The notes under the pieces were generated by a model, which saw only the letters and a list, made by a program, of their open reading frames with translations, was not told where the DNA came from and searched no databases. The position numbers and the translations under genes are program-made. 64,000 nucleotides of DNA from Nematostella vectensis. Its lineage: Eukaryota; Cnidaria; Anthozoa; Actiniaria; Edwardsiidae. Shown here in pieces: positions 44,001-54,358 of this stretch; the first letter of the stretch is position 1, and each line of letters begins with the position of its first letter. Location: assembly GCF_932526225.1 (NCBI RefSeq), contig NC_064040.1:14504494-14568493 (forward strand), in the 5' to 3' direction.

Positions 44001-45906
44001 AGTGGCTATAAACCCATTTTAAATAAGGCATAACAACCCACATTGCCTCATAGGTATCACATCTATTTGCAAACAAATAGGGTGAATTTAGTTATAAGAA
44101 CATACTATTTCCTTTTTCTGTTGCATGTGTTTATTATTTCCAAGTTGCAATATATTTTTGTTTATTGAAGCCATTTTGCAGTTATTGCTGTTAGACTGCC
44201 AACCAATGAGAATGTGCTGGATATCACCAACTGTAAAAACATTACTTTCTTGTACAAATAATTGATAGTTTACATCCATTAGCAACAGGGAGATGTATTA
44301 TGCTTGCAGATGTAAGATTTTATTTTTGTTGCAGGGAAAATCAAGTATTTGTAAGGCCAAAAACATAATTGTCTATAAGTAACATAATAGGGTGTGGAAG
44401 GAGTAGCAGACAACCCCTCTACCCCTGCATGGCTGGTGTTTTTGTGGTTTTGCCCATTTTTTGTGCTCCTTTTTGTGTTTTTATTGCCAGCCCAGAGCTG
44501 TAGCAGGCCTCGAAACATAGGGCACTGTACAAAAATATCAAGAAAGTTGTGGGGGCACTGCGCTACACCTTTACTGGTCATTTCCTTATAATTTGCGAAA
44601 ATATTGGGGGGTGGGGGTGCTATGGCCCTGCAACTATAGGCAAATGAGTACTGGAGTGCCCTAGGAGCTGGGCAAGAAAGCAAAGAGGGAGAGGGAAAAA
44701 CGACCTTTCAGAAACATAGAAACAATGCATTATTACCTGTATTGAATTTTGAGGGAGGGAAATTTTAAATATAAAAAACCTACCACAACAAACATTATGG
44801 TAATGATGATTTGTAAAAATGACTCTTTTTCCTTCTAGATGTCACTCTAGATTCTGGCAAAGCTATTGTACATGGAGTGATTGCCGGAATCCCTGTTCCC
44901 TTTCCTCTACCTAATGCGGATGTTTGTAAAAATTCTGGCCTGAAGTGCCCTCTTGAGCCTGGAACCAAGTATGTCTACCAGAGTTCTCTGGAAGTGAAGA
45001 CAATGTACCCCTCTGTAAGTAGACTGATAATATTACGTTAATATATATTTTAAAATCTCAGATTACTAAATGATCATGTTCAATATTGGTATTTGTATAT
45101 CTGATATTGCATTAATATGCAATGGCCGGCTTTAACATGGCAGAGACCACTGAAAAGCCCATTCCTAATGAAATTCCATGCCATCTTGTAGCCTTTATAT
45201 TTACTGCTATTTTAATAATGCTGTGGTTAGACCAGAAGTGCCAACCTAGCTTTGGTAATTGGCTAACTGAGGTTGAAATTTTATGTGTGCAACCGCTACC
45301 TTAAACGTCAGTAGATGTCATCGAGAACAAAGGAAATTCTACTGCAGTTCCGTCAAACTATTGTATGACACATTGTTCTTGGCCTCAGCTAAGGTTGCAG
45401 TAATTAGCGCTGAAAGATACAAAATGTGTCACGGTGTTGAATTGCATGCTTTACTGTTAAAAAAATCCTCCAAAAATGCCCTATAATAAATGTTAAACTA
45501 GAATTGGTTTCTAGGCTTTGACCAAGTTCATCTGTTCAACCTCAGTTGGTGTCCTAGACTAGTCTAACCATAGCAAAAATAACCAAAATAAAGACACACT
45601 TTTTTATATGGTGATGTTTGAAATAGTGAACTTGAATATCACTTGGTCAGGTAAGCCTAGGATCCCATCATAAGGAGTTTTGTTTAATATGTCTCCAAAA
45701 TTAAGTAGAAAGTAGTTTCATAGCCTTGAATTCTGGATTCCCTGTACTTTGGGAGGGGATTTCTGGTCACTGCATATTGATAAAAAGTAATTTTATTGAA
45801 ATACTTGCTTTTTATTTTTCAGCTCAAGCTTGTTGTCAGGTGGGAAATTCAGGATAACAAGAATAAAGATGTTCTTTGTTTTGAGATCCCTACACAAATT
45901 GCTTAA
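41084..45906 (+). CDS. NPC2: NPC2 / MD-2-related lipid-recognition protein, complete
   Basis: Four exons: 41084-41165, 43868-43981, 44839-45014 and 45823-45906, phase-consistent, total 151 codons plus stop, the same length as human NPC2. NPC2 is a soluble lysosomal protein that binds cholesterol and hands it to NPC1. Residues 1-20 form a signal peptide (MILVLLACLVAAAVSS). The mature part has the six family cysteines at about 27, 44, 49, 95, 102 and 143, with spacing fitting three disulphides (27-143, 44-49, 95-102). The glycosylation site NIT at Asn60 corresponds to the conserved NPC2 site. The segment GVIAGIPVPFPLP is the typical sterol-pocket strand and loop, and the end reads VVRWEIQD ... 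CFEIPTQIA. Introns hold several MITEs. AATAAA follows about 125 nt after the stop. Confidence 0.95.
41599..42419. mobile_element. 821-bp non-autonomous element with terminal inverted repeats
   Basis: The left end GGCCTGTACAGGACCCGAAA has its exact reverse complement at the right end. Subterminal GGGATCGTTTCGGGTCC motifs are repeated near both ends. No open frame inside. Target-site duplication not clear because another element adjoins the right end. In NPC2 intron 1. Confidence 0.75.
42414..42799. mobile_element. 386-bp MITE abutting the previous element
   Basis: Imperfect terminal inverted repeats of about 40 bp: the left end is CAGGCCCCGTACACACGTGT and the right end reads TAGACCCTGTCCACACGTAT on the other strand, both continuing with ACGGAATC. 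The ends resemble hAT-type MITEs. It overlaps the right end of the 821-bp element by about six bases. Confidence 0.65.
43357..43602. mobile_element. 246-bp TTAA MITE, copy 2
   Basis: Same family as 27684-27929 but in reverse orientation. TTAA flanks both ends (43353-43356, 43603-43606). Substitutions are spread along the element and the length is identical. In NPC2 intron 1. Confidence 0.9.
44500..44640 (-). repeat. dispersed repeat related to the 54-bp array
   Basis: Contains on the plus strand GGGGGCACTGCGCTACACC, then TTTACTGGTCATTTCCTTAT and AAAATATTGGGG, i.e. the reverse complement of the 30361-30660 unit in one diverged copy. Lies in NPC2 intron 2. A further fragment is at 46838-46910. 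Confidence 0.7.
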
Positions 45907-46030
45907 ACCTCATATTGATTGGGATGAGTGCACTTCCACGCCTATTGGATGAGACTTGATTGTCAGAAGTAATGATTAATATTACTTATGTGAATATTTT
46001 ATATAAAATTAAAAAGAGAGAAAATTTTAT

Positions 46031-46036
46031 AATAAA
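46031..46036 (+). terminator. NPC2 polyadenylation signal
   Basis: AATAAA about 125 nt after the NPC2 stop codon, in an A/T-rich context, well placed for 3'-end processing. Confidence 0.7.
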
Positions 46037-46546
46037 ACATAATGGTCACATGTTAGTGTCTTTTCTACACTTACCCATAATCTTGCTTCCTGAATAGTTT
46101 TTCACTACAGGAAATCATAGGACATAGGACCTTAGAATTTCTCATTCATCCAGTCCCCTTAAACCACTCCTTTCTTAGGATTGGGCTTTCCCTGCATTCC
46201 CTGGAATCCCAAATCCTCTGGAACCCCTTAAGGGTTAAAGAAAAGATTACATTTTCTCGAAAAAGATAGATTTGCGTACACACTTTGCTAACAAGCCATT
46301 CAAGTGTAAAATATATTGAAATTGCTCATTGTTCCCAAACCCTAAAGGATAGATCACATCCAGATGTATACTTGCGAGAGGCTATTTGGTGTCCAAACAC
46401 TTTTCCACAGGATTACAAATGCATTCAAATGACAGTCCACATTCCAAATGTGGTAGACAATTTTACACAGTGGAATGAGAACACCTACCCTGCCAAACCA
46501 TGTTATATTATAATGACGGTGATGCTTATTGGGTATTTTATTTTTA

Positions 46547-46770
46547 CCCCTAAAAGGTACCAAAAAGGGCATGGCTCGAGCCAATTTTTACCGCTAAAAG
46601 GTACCAACATACATTTGTAGTTGAAAAGCATTTAAATCCATTTCATTAAACTTTTTTTATCGAAGTAGCAGTTTGTTCTGACCCCTAAAAGGTACTGTGT
46701 CACACAAAAAATGCCAGCACTTCAACTCTAACCCCCTAAAAGGTACCAAACCCCTAGAAGGTACTAGGAG
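46547..46770. repeat. short interspersed CCCTAAAAGGTACC repeats
   Basis: Five copies of CTAAAAGGTAC or CTAGAAGGTAC separated by irregular spacers. No unit period. Origin unknown. Confidence 0.6.
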
Positions 46771-46837
46771 CATCCCAGTCATCTCGGTATAGGGAGTCCT
46801 CCCCCCCCCAGGCTCAAAATATTTTTGAGTGTGAAAA

Positions 46838-46910
46838 GACAGAATATTGGGGGCACAGCTACACTTTCACTAATCATTTCCTTAAACATTTGAAATTATA
46901 GGGGGAGTGA
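46838..46910 (-). repeat. fragment of the dispersed 54-bp-related repeat
   Basis: Shares ATATTGGGGGCACAGCTACAC and TCATTTCCTTAAACATTTG with the copy at 44500-44640. Strongly diverged. Confidence 0.55.
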
Positions 46911-47851
46911 AGGTGTTCTGAATGTAGAAAACGCTGATTGTAAAAAAAATCACAAAAATTACATTTTGTACCTCGCTTAGACAAAAAAGAAAGGATCTGA
47001 AACATTCCTGTGACAAGCCTTAGGTATCCATTCAATACAATTAATATCCTTATGGAACAAATTCATACTGTAACAGGAAAGCTTGTTTATATAAAAATCC
47101 ATAAAAATTTCCTTCACTCAAAAGGCAACTTTACACTCCTTCTCATTAAGTTATCTTCCAGATAATATATTTTTTTTAATGACTTGATTTTGGCTTTCCA
47201 TGTCTGGTAAAGGACATTTCTTAATTCAGTTACATTCCAAGATTCAGGGATCTGGGGGACCCAATTACACCTCAATATTAATATTAGATGGATGAGCTTC
47301 ATTGTATTTTTTTTATTTCAGATAATCACTGAGTAGCTATACTATATTGTCATACATCGCTAGCCTGTATTCTGCAAATGGTTTCAACAGCATTTTGTTA
47401 AGAACCTTCATACAGAACCTGAATATGTTTTAACTGTTTCTAGATACACATGTTTATGTCAACAAACCTGAAATAAATGAGTATAAGAAAAGAACGACAA
47501 AACAATTCTTTATCTTTTTTTGCAATTTACTTGACAAAAAAGAAAGCATGTTTTCCTTAGCTAATGAAAGACCAATTCACATCTAGATATGCTAAACTGT
47601 ACAGTGATCTTTTAGGTGTTCAAATATTTCCATCAAGTTTCTGTCCTACTCATAAAACTGACAACACAATGTCCTCAAATGGCTTCCTGCCTTTAAATAA
47701 TCAGAAAACTTCTGCTAATCACGACCCAATGCAGATACTGCACCCAGTGCAGTGCAAGCAGCAGAATATCGCGCATCTGCACTGGAATCATTCAACACAG
47801 CAGTACCAAGTTGTACAGGTTGGCATGGCAACACTAGAGCTGTCAATCATT

Positions 47852-50800
47852 CTAAGTTGTCTTCTCTTTTGGTCTGAGCTTCTCTGGGAGCTTGGACTTT
47901 GCCCTTTGGAAGGTGAGCAAACTTGGTGAGATTGTGGTGCATAATAGTGGAATTAACTAGTCAACTGTACAGGTAAAAAAAAAATATTCATGTAATGGAC
48001 ACTGGCCAATAAATATAAACATCATTGTCTTAATGAACATGCTGTTTTTACTAAGGAATACTCCCCTTTGAATCTCCACCATGTGGAAGTTAAGAATGCG
48101 CGAAAATACAGTAAGCAGAATAAGGTAGTTGAGAATCACAAGAAAAAAAATGCCATCATTTTTCTAGCTACCTTATTACACTTAATTTTCGCTACGTCAA
48201 AATTTTGCAATTTTGAGATGGCATAACTTTATTTTCGTGAACCAGGTCACTTTATTTTTGCGATTTTGGGATAAAATCAAGCAAAAACAAGTGAAATTTA
48301 ATAAAAATGTGTTGTTATCATCAAAACTGAAACAATTTGTAACAAAAAGATGCATGGGCTAAAATAAGCTTCACAAAAATCTATAAATACAAGTCCGAAT
48401 CAACCTCTTACCGTACTATCTACGTATATTAGTTGACTAAATAGACAAGGTATTTCCATAAAGCTTATTAAACAGCCAAATTTCCCCCAAAGGCTTCTTG
48501 TGTACTCACTTCATTTTCATGCATCCTAATTTTCGCGTCACTTAATTTTCGCAAATCTTTTAAAATCGGAAAATTCGCGAAATTTAAGTGATGCGAAAAT
48601 TAAGTGTAATAAGGTAGGCACGGTTAGTGTACCAGGTCTAATCCCTGAACTATTAATTACAAATAATAGGCAACTCACTGTTCAATGATGGTGCTAACTT
48701 GGCTGTGGATAACTTTGACATGCTCATCAATCTTGTCCTGTGAACAAGTCATAAAACAAGTTTTTGTAGCCATGCCATTATTACAAGTAAATGTATTTAA
48801 TAACAGGATTCCTTGATAACTGAACGAAACACCAAGATGTTCCTTGGATAAGATTCTTACCTGATACTCCTCATAGACCTTGGGCAGAGAAAATACCATC
48901 ACAACGGCTGCAACAGGAAAATGCAGAATAGTAAATGCATGGAAACAATAAAATGCGAATAAGGTGGACGTGTCACATACCGCCAAGGTTTAGCGGCTAT
49001 GTCTTGGACCCAGACAAGAACACAACAAATTTAGGTTTAGGCTGACTTTAGTAGAATTTTTAACTAGATGTTAAATCTTACAGCTTTGTTCAGTAAATCA
49101 TGAAGAATTATTGAAAATTGACCCCAAGGAAGCGTGATTTATTTTATCATTCGAGTGACATGCCAAAACAATTAATGCGAAGCACAATTTTAAATTAGGA
49201 CCCCTTGCTTATAAGAATTACATTGGTAATGGAGACTAAAAACTGGAAAAGGGGCAAATACTATAGGTATGGAGTATGTGTAGGGTAGAATCTTACCAAA
49301 GATGATCAGAGTCAGCATACTAAACCAAGCACCAACATAAGACAACACCCACAGCATCACGCCAAACTAATAAAAGATCAAGACATCATAAGTATTATAA
49401 TACTCATAATCCTTCGCCAAACTTATATAAGATCAAAATATCATAAGTACAGTATTATATAATATATTTAGCTTCAAGCTTTATAATAAAATAAGCAAAA
49501 ATCTCTAAAAAAAAATTGGTTGTAAAAAAAAAAAAAACTTGTCAAAGCTATGCTTTGGCTTATTTTTGCTTTATCTGGAATACAGGCTGGTGTAAAGTAA
49601 GAAAATACTTTACTTAGCAAATGACCCAGCCAAAATATTTTGTAATGTACAATTTCAAAATAAGTATGCTTAAATATATACATGGATTCAAGTGTTGCAT
49701 TTTATTAAATACAATGTGGTGCTAAATAACTTTTCTAACCTTGATAGAGTCCACAATGTCTTCAACCAGGAAGAGTCTTCTGAGAGATTTCGTCAAACAG
49801 TTAATGTGTTCTGCAAGACTTTCAGCCATCTCTACAGCCTGAAACACATGATAACTACATTAGCACACAGATTTAACTATATCTTGGTATTAAAAAAAAA
49901 AACATGTGAACTATTGTTTCATCCCTTCAAGCCTAGCCCAAAACAAGAAATAAAAATCAAATAATTTGCACAGCCAACAACAAAGTGAAAAATAAGAAGC
50001 AGTTGGATACCTTTTCTTTGGGGATCTCAATTTCTTTGTCCAATAAGGTCCTGTAAAAACACAATAATCAGTTCATGTCACAATTTAGGTAATCAAATAA
50101 AGGGTGAGTTGTTTTTTGTTGTTGTTTTTTTTTTTTTTTGCATAAAGGTACATTAATACGAGCAGCAAAATCATACAGCTTTTGTGGCAGCATTGCTGTG
50201 AAAAAAGTTTGTTAGTGAAGTTGCATGTTTTACTACCGACGAACCAACTTTTGTTGCAGCAATTTTTTTTGTTGAAAGTTGAAAAAGTTTGCTGCAGAAA
50301 GTGAAAGATGGTGCTACTTTTTGCAACAGAACTTGGAGATGTAGCCTGTATTTCTACAACAACCCAAATTGTCTGGCAGCAAAGTGACGTCAGGCATAAG
50401 CTAGCAGATGCATTAGTGTTTATAAATGGTTGAACGAAAGTCACACATCCATGGCACAGAGAGGAAAAAGGCGGATCAACAGCAAGAGTCAGTCTATTTT
50501 TTGCTACGACAAAAGTTGGTTCGCTTTCGGTACCTTAACTTAGCATGACGACAAACACCAAATAGGGGGGTGACCACTCGCATATCTCCAGATGAGAGTT
50601 GATTGTACCTCATGCTACTCTATCTATGTAAGGTGTTACTTATTTAACTTTTAAAGGGGGGAGGGGGTTCAGCTTTGAATGTCAACCATCATGCAGAATA
50701 TGCTCATGAAGTGGGGCTTTTTTCTCAAACCTGAAGGCATGTATGGAGACCCAAAGTTGAGTGGTTAGCCCCTAAAAGTATGCTAGGGCATAATGAGCTT

Positions 50801-53750
50801 GATGTTTACGCACTTGAATGGGTTTTCAGTGCCACTCTTCTGTATGGCACCCATAACGGTCATGCCCACCCTGTAGAGCAGAGCGACCGTCAGGACAGCC
50901 ATCGAGAAGAAGGTGATAACGCTGAGGAGGGAGCAGCAGCTAAGAGAGATGAGCACAACTAGAAGTGTCGAGAACACAATGGCTGTCTTTTTTATCTCCT
51001 GCCAATACACCAGGTCGATAACTAGGGAGGGGACAAACAAGATGTCAAGAGGTGTCACAATTCGGTTTTGCAAGAGTTTAGGTATTGTCTAAAGCCTCCA
51101 CTTTTTAACCAATTAATATATTACATGGGCTGGGTTATCGAGAAAAGGCAAGGATTACAAAATGGTGCTTTCTTCTTTTGAGTGACTTTTATTTTGACAA
51201 TTGATTGACAAGTGACAATTTTTTTTTTATATCTTGGTTATAGGGTTAATTATTATGTATGATACAGCTTTCCAGGTAAATTTTATGTGGGAACCTTGTA
51301 AGTAACCAACTAACAGCTATTGTTCATGCCTTATCTGGCTGGTTCACCAGAGGAAATCACCAATACGATATATTGGTAAGGTTATGTTTCACACAATTTC
51401 TTTAAAATCTTACTATCTTCTAAATGTTCTTCCTGCATGTTTAGTACAAAAAAAATCCTTCGTGAAAAACCAATGATAAAGCTTTTTACTGCAGGACAAT
51501 GAGAATTTCCCTTTAGTTTTTGCATTGATAATTACTTAATGTGAAATTGGCCATCTATTAAAATGGCCTCCCTGCTTTTGCACATGATGTGGCCCTTGTG
51601 TAGCCAAATTCACAGATCTATGGTGGAATCACCTGCCATTTCCTATCAATAACAACCAGCACAAATTCTGACAAGTATATAATAAAAGATCAAAAACTGA
51701 ACAACCCCAATGACACTGCTGCCATCATCCAGTAATGAGAACAGTATTTTTGCATTATGTTGAAAGAGTATGTATTTATAAAAAAGGAGTCAGCTAAAAC
51801 AGGATTGTAGAGTTTGCATATCAAATGTCAACCATGAGATACTCTTATATAAATTGAGAGAAATCTTTCCAATTTCATGTGTTCTCTACAAAGAAATGCA
51901 ACATACACAAACAACATTTTGATGATTTTTACTTTTGCCATATACATTTTTCTATATTATACCTCTACCTTGGTGCCAGTAGAATTGAAACCTAAGTCTG
52001 ATATCATTTATATTTACTGTATCCTTTTATGAATAGTGAACTTATGATAGAGAAATTCACACAGAAGCCAAAATAGAAGCTAATTTAATGAATATTTATT
52101 TGCCAAGATGTGAGGGCAATGACCAAAATAAATGAATTTAACATCATTGTAAAAACAGTACATTGATGCTTGGATTGTACCTTGGTTGATCTGAGCGAGA
52201 TAATACGAGGTTTATGCATTTTATTAGTGTTCAAGCCGCACTCAAATTAATTTAGCTGGTTAGTGATAAAAGCTAGAGGTATTTGTGTTGGGTATAAAGG
52301 AAGGGGATTTGCTGAGTATATAATTTGCTTATTCCATTCACTAGTGTGCCTATGTATATGAAGTATCACTAAAGCTTCAGGGGTACGTTTTTGACAGAAT
52401 AAAGTGTAGATTTGATAAATGTAAACATGCCAAACAGGTGCTCAAACCAAGCGCCCGTGTTGGGATCGAGCTTAGAAACAATGGAGAGACTACATCCATT
52501 TTATAAATGTAAACAGAAAAAAAAATCCCAGCCCAAACAGCTCAGTAATAAACAACGAAGATTCCCTCATAACAGCCCCACCCTTCTAAGGTATAAACAT
52601 ATACAATTTGTGCGATAAATTATTCAGATAGGGAACAACCATTTACATACAGGTCGGAAATAATTTTATTTTCGAGCTCAACACGCCCGATCTACAAGCA
52701 ACATCACAGCACAGCTCGAACTAATAGCGATGAATATAGTGGAACGCAAAGAGAACCCCAGAAATCAATCCAGCGGAAAATACACCCAGTCTTTGTACAT
52801 TTTGTTCTTTGTGTACATTACAGCAGTACATATTTTTTGTTCTTCCATATCGACAAGTGAAGGAAATTTGGGTGGGACTAAATTGGAGGGTGGTGGCGTA
52901 CACTAACAGTTAAAATAATCAGTTTCTTACTGACTACGAGATATATAGAATGGCCACTATATTTCGATTGTCAGACTGCAAGGTTTCGAAGGTTTCGTCT
53001 GATAAATGTGAAGTGATGAGAAATCTCTTGTGAAAGCAGTGAACTTTGCTCTATCGATGCGAACAACGATCTAATACCGAGTATTGCAAAATACTTATAG
53101 TATTTCGACACTTACTCCTTTGGTCGATCCCATGGTTTTTCATCCATCGAGCTGGAAAGCTTGTCAGTTCTAAAAAAAAGATATATATATAAAAATAACG
53201 GTTTAGAGCTACGCGCAGAATTTAAAATATCCGCGCCTCTTTGCAAATTTTGGAGAGACAATTTTTTGGAGCCCGAAACTTTCACATTTTAGTGATCGTA
53301 TCGCTCCGTGAGCCATTTCCTCAGTTTTGATTTCATCTTTGTGACTATGTGATGATTTATCTCGGTAAAAATTCTTTTTGTATAGAGACAGAATTTTAAT
53401 TTCGGGTATTTCTTGTTGGGCCATGTGTCTGTGAATGACTTACGGTGCGAAGATGGTGCCATGGTTTCGGAGGATGGCTCGGGCTGAACGGGCTTTTCCT
53501 CCGAGTCCGATACATCTTTACTCGATTCTTCTGCCGGCGGAGATTCGATAATAGTTGGGCTTGGCTGGGGCTGTGCAGGCTGAGCTGTTTCGTCCATTAG
53601 TAGGTCGATGTTTGAAGTGGAACTAACCGGTTCTGGCTCCTCTTCTGGTTCAGTGCTGTCAGGAAACGTTTCGGGTTCCTCAACTTTTTCCTCGCTGTCA
53701 ACTTTCCCTTCCTCTGGACGCTCGACGACAAAAGCCATTAAATCAGCCAT
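47852..53750 (-). CDS. RTN: reticulon (RHD-domain ER-shaping protein), complete, nine exons
   Basis: Exons (minus strand): 53444-53750, 53116-53169, 50814-51021, 50011-50050, 49740-49838, 49297-49366, 48861-48907, 48679-48737, 47852-47903; phases agree throughout, 936 nt, 311 aa. Reticulons insert as hairpins and curve the tubular ER. The first exon encodes an acidic, Pro/Ser/Glu-rich tail, disordered as in other reticulons. The reticulon homology domain starts at IDLVYWQEIKKTAIVF, with the first hydrophobic hairpin and ENPFKTLLDKEIEIPKEK. The loop AEHINCLTKSLRRLFLVED and second hairpin (WVLSYVGAWFSMLTLIIF) follow, then VFSLPKVYEEYQDKIDEH. The short last exon adds AKSKLPEKLRPKEKTT, with a KxKxx dilysine ER signal as in vertebrate RTNs. 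Exon 2 (54 nt) is a phase-neutral potential cassette. Exon 3 uses an unusual GTGCGT donor. An in-frame ATG 11 codons upstream (53783) is an alternative start. Confidence 0.95.
48168..48617. mobile_element. 450-bp MITE with 25-bp perfect inverted ends
   Basis: The left end CTACCTTATTACACTTAATT (continuing TTCGC) and the right end are exact reverse complements over 25 bp. The motif CTTAATTTTCGC is repeated internally near 48541, and another fragment (AATAAGGTAG) lies outside at about 48120. No open frame. In the last intron of the reticulon gene. Confidence 0.85.
50141..50540. mobile_element. possible 400-bp MITE
   Basis: The ends AAAGGTAC and GGTACCTTA are inverted. The interior has repeated motifs of the TTTGTTGCAGC/CAACTTTTGTTGCAGC kind on both strands. 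Boundaries uncertain. In the reticulon intron between exons 4 and 3. Confidence 0.35.
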
Positions 53751-53783
53751 TATAAACAGCTCTCCTTGCAATAAATGTAACAA

Positions 53784-54358
53784 TAGCTGTCTGACGAAAC
53801 CTCGGGCGCTTTATAGAAAGCCCTTACGCAAGGATATATTTGTAAGTCCACGAAGGGTTATAGAGATGACGAGAAAATTTTTACTGCCGCGCAATGCATT
53901 TTGAGCTCAAGTGCAGATTTAGACCAGGCTCGCAACTGTCCAATCAAATTGCGGGAAATACAATAGAATCCAAATAAGGAAGTCCAAAGTCTAGAACACA
54001 CCTCGTGCTCTTGTCAGCGGACTGGTAATCTGTTAACAAAAAATAAATTTTATTTCGTAATTACAAGAGAACCACGCTCTCTTTAATAAATATTGTTCCG
54101 TAAATGCGACTTCTACTCAGTGTTCCTTTGCAAGCCATGTATTGAAGTCAATAAGTGAAATTTTTCCCATGCAAAATAACCTAAAGCGAAGTAAATAACA
54201 AATACAAAGCAATTTTTATTGTACGAATCATGGCTACGATTTTAATAAAGAAAATTAACACATTTAATTTTATTACCATACTACACGCTATATCTACATC
54301 CCTCAAAAGATTTCTTTACATTATGTACTTTCTCTTTCTGCTAATTATAGACTCAGCA
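53784..54358. other. intergenic region, reticulon promoter
   Basis: 575 bp between the stop of the coiled-coil gene and the reticulon start region, both on the minus strand. A TTTATT (AATAAA on the minus strand) near 54214 is placed for the coiled-coil gene's 3' end. No core promoter motif stands out. Confidence 0.5.

Larger units (their letters stand above)
46037..47851. other. interval between convergent NPC2 and reticulon genes
   Basis: The two genes point towards each other, so both 3' ends lie here. It contains scattered CCCCTAAAAGGTACC repeats (46547-46770) and a fragment of the dispersed 54-bp-related repeat (46838-46910). No further gene recognised. Confidence 0.5.
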
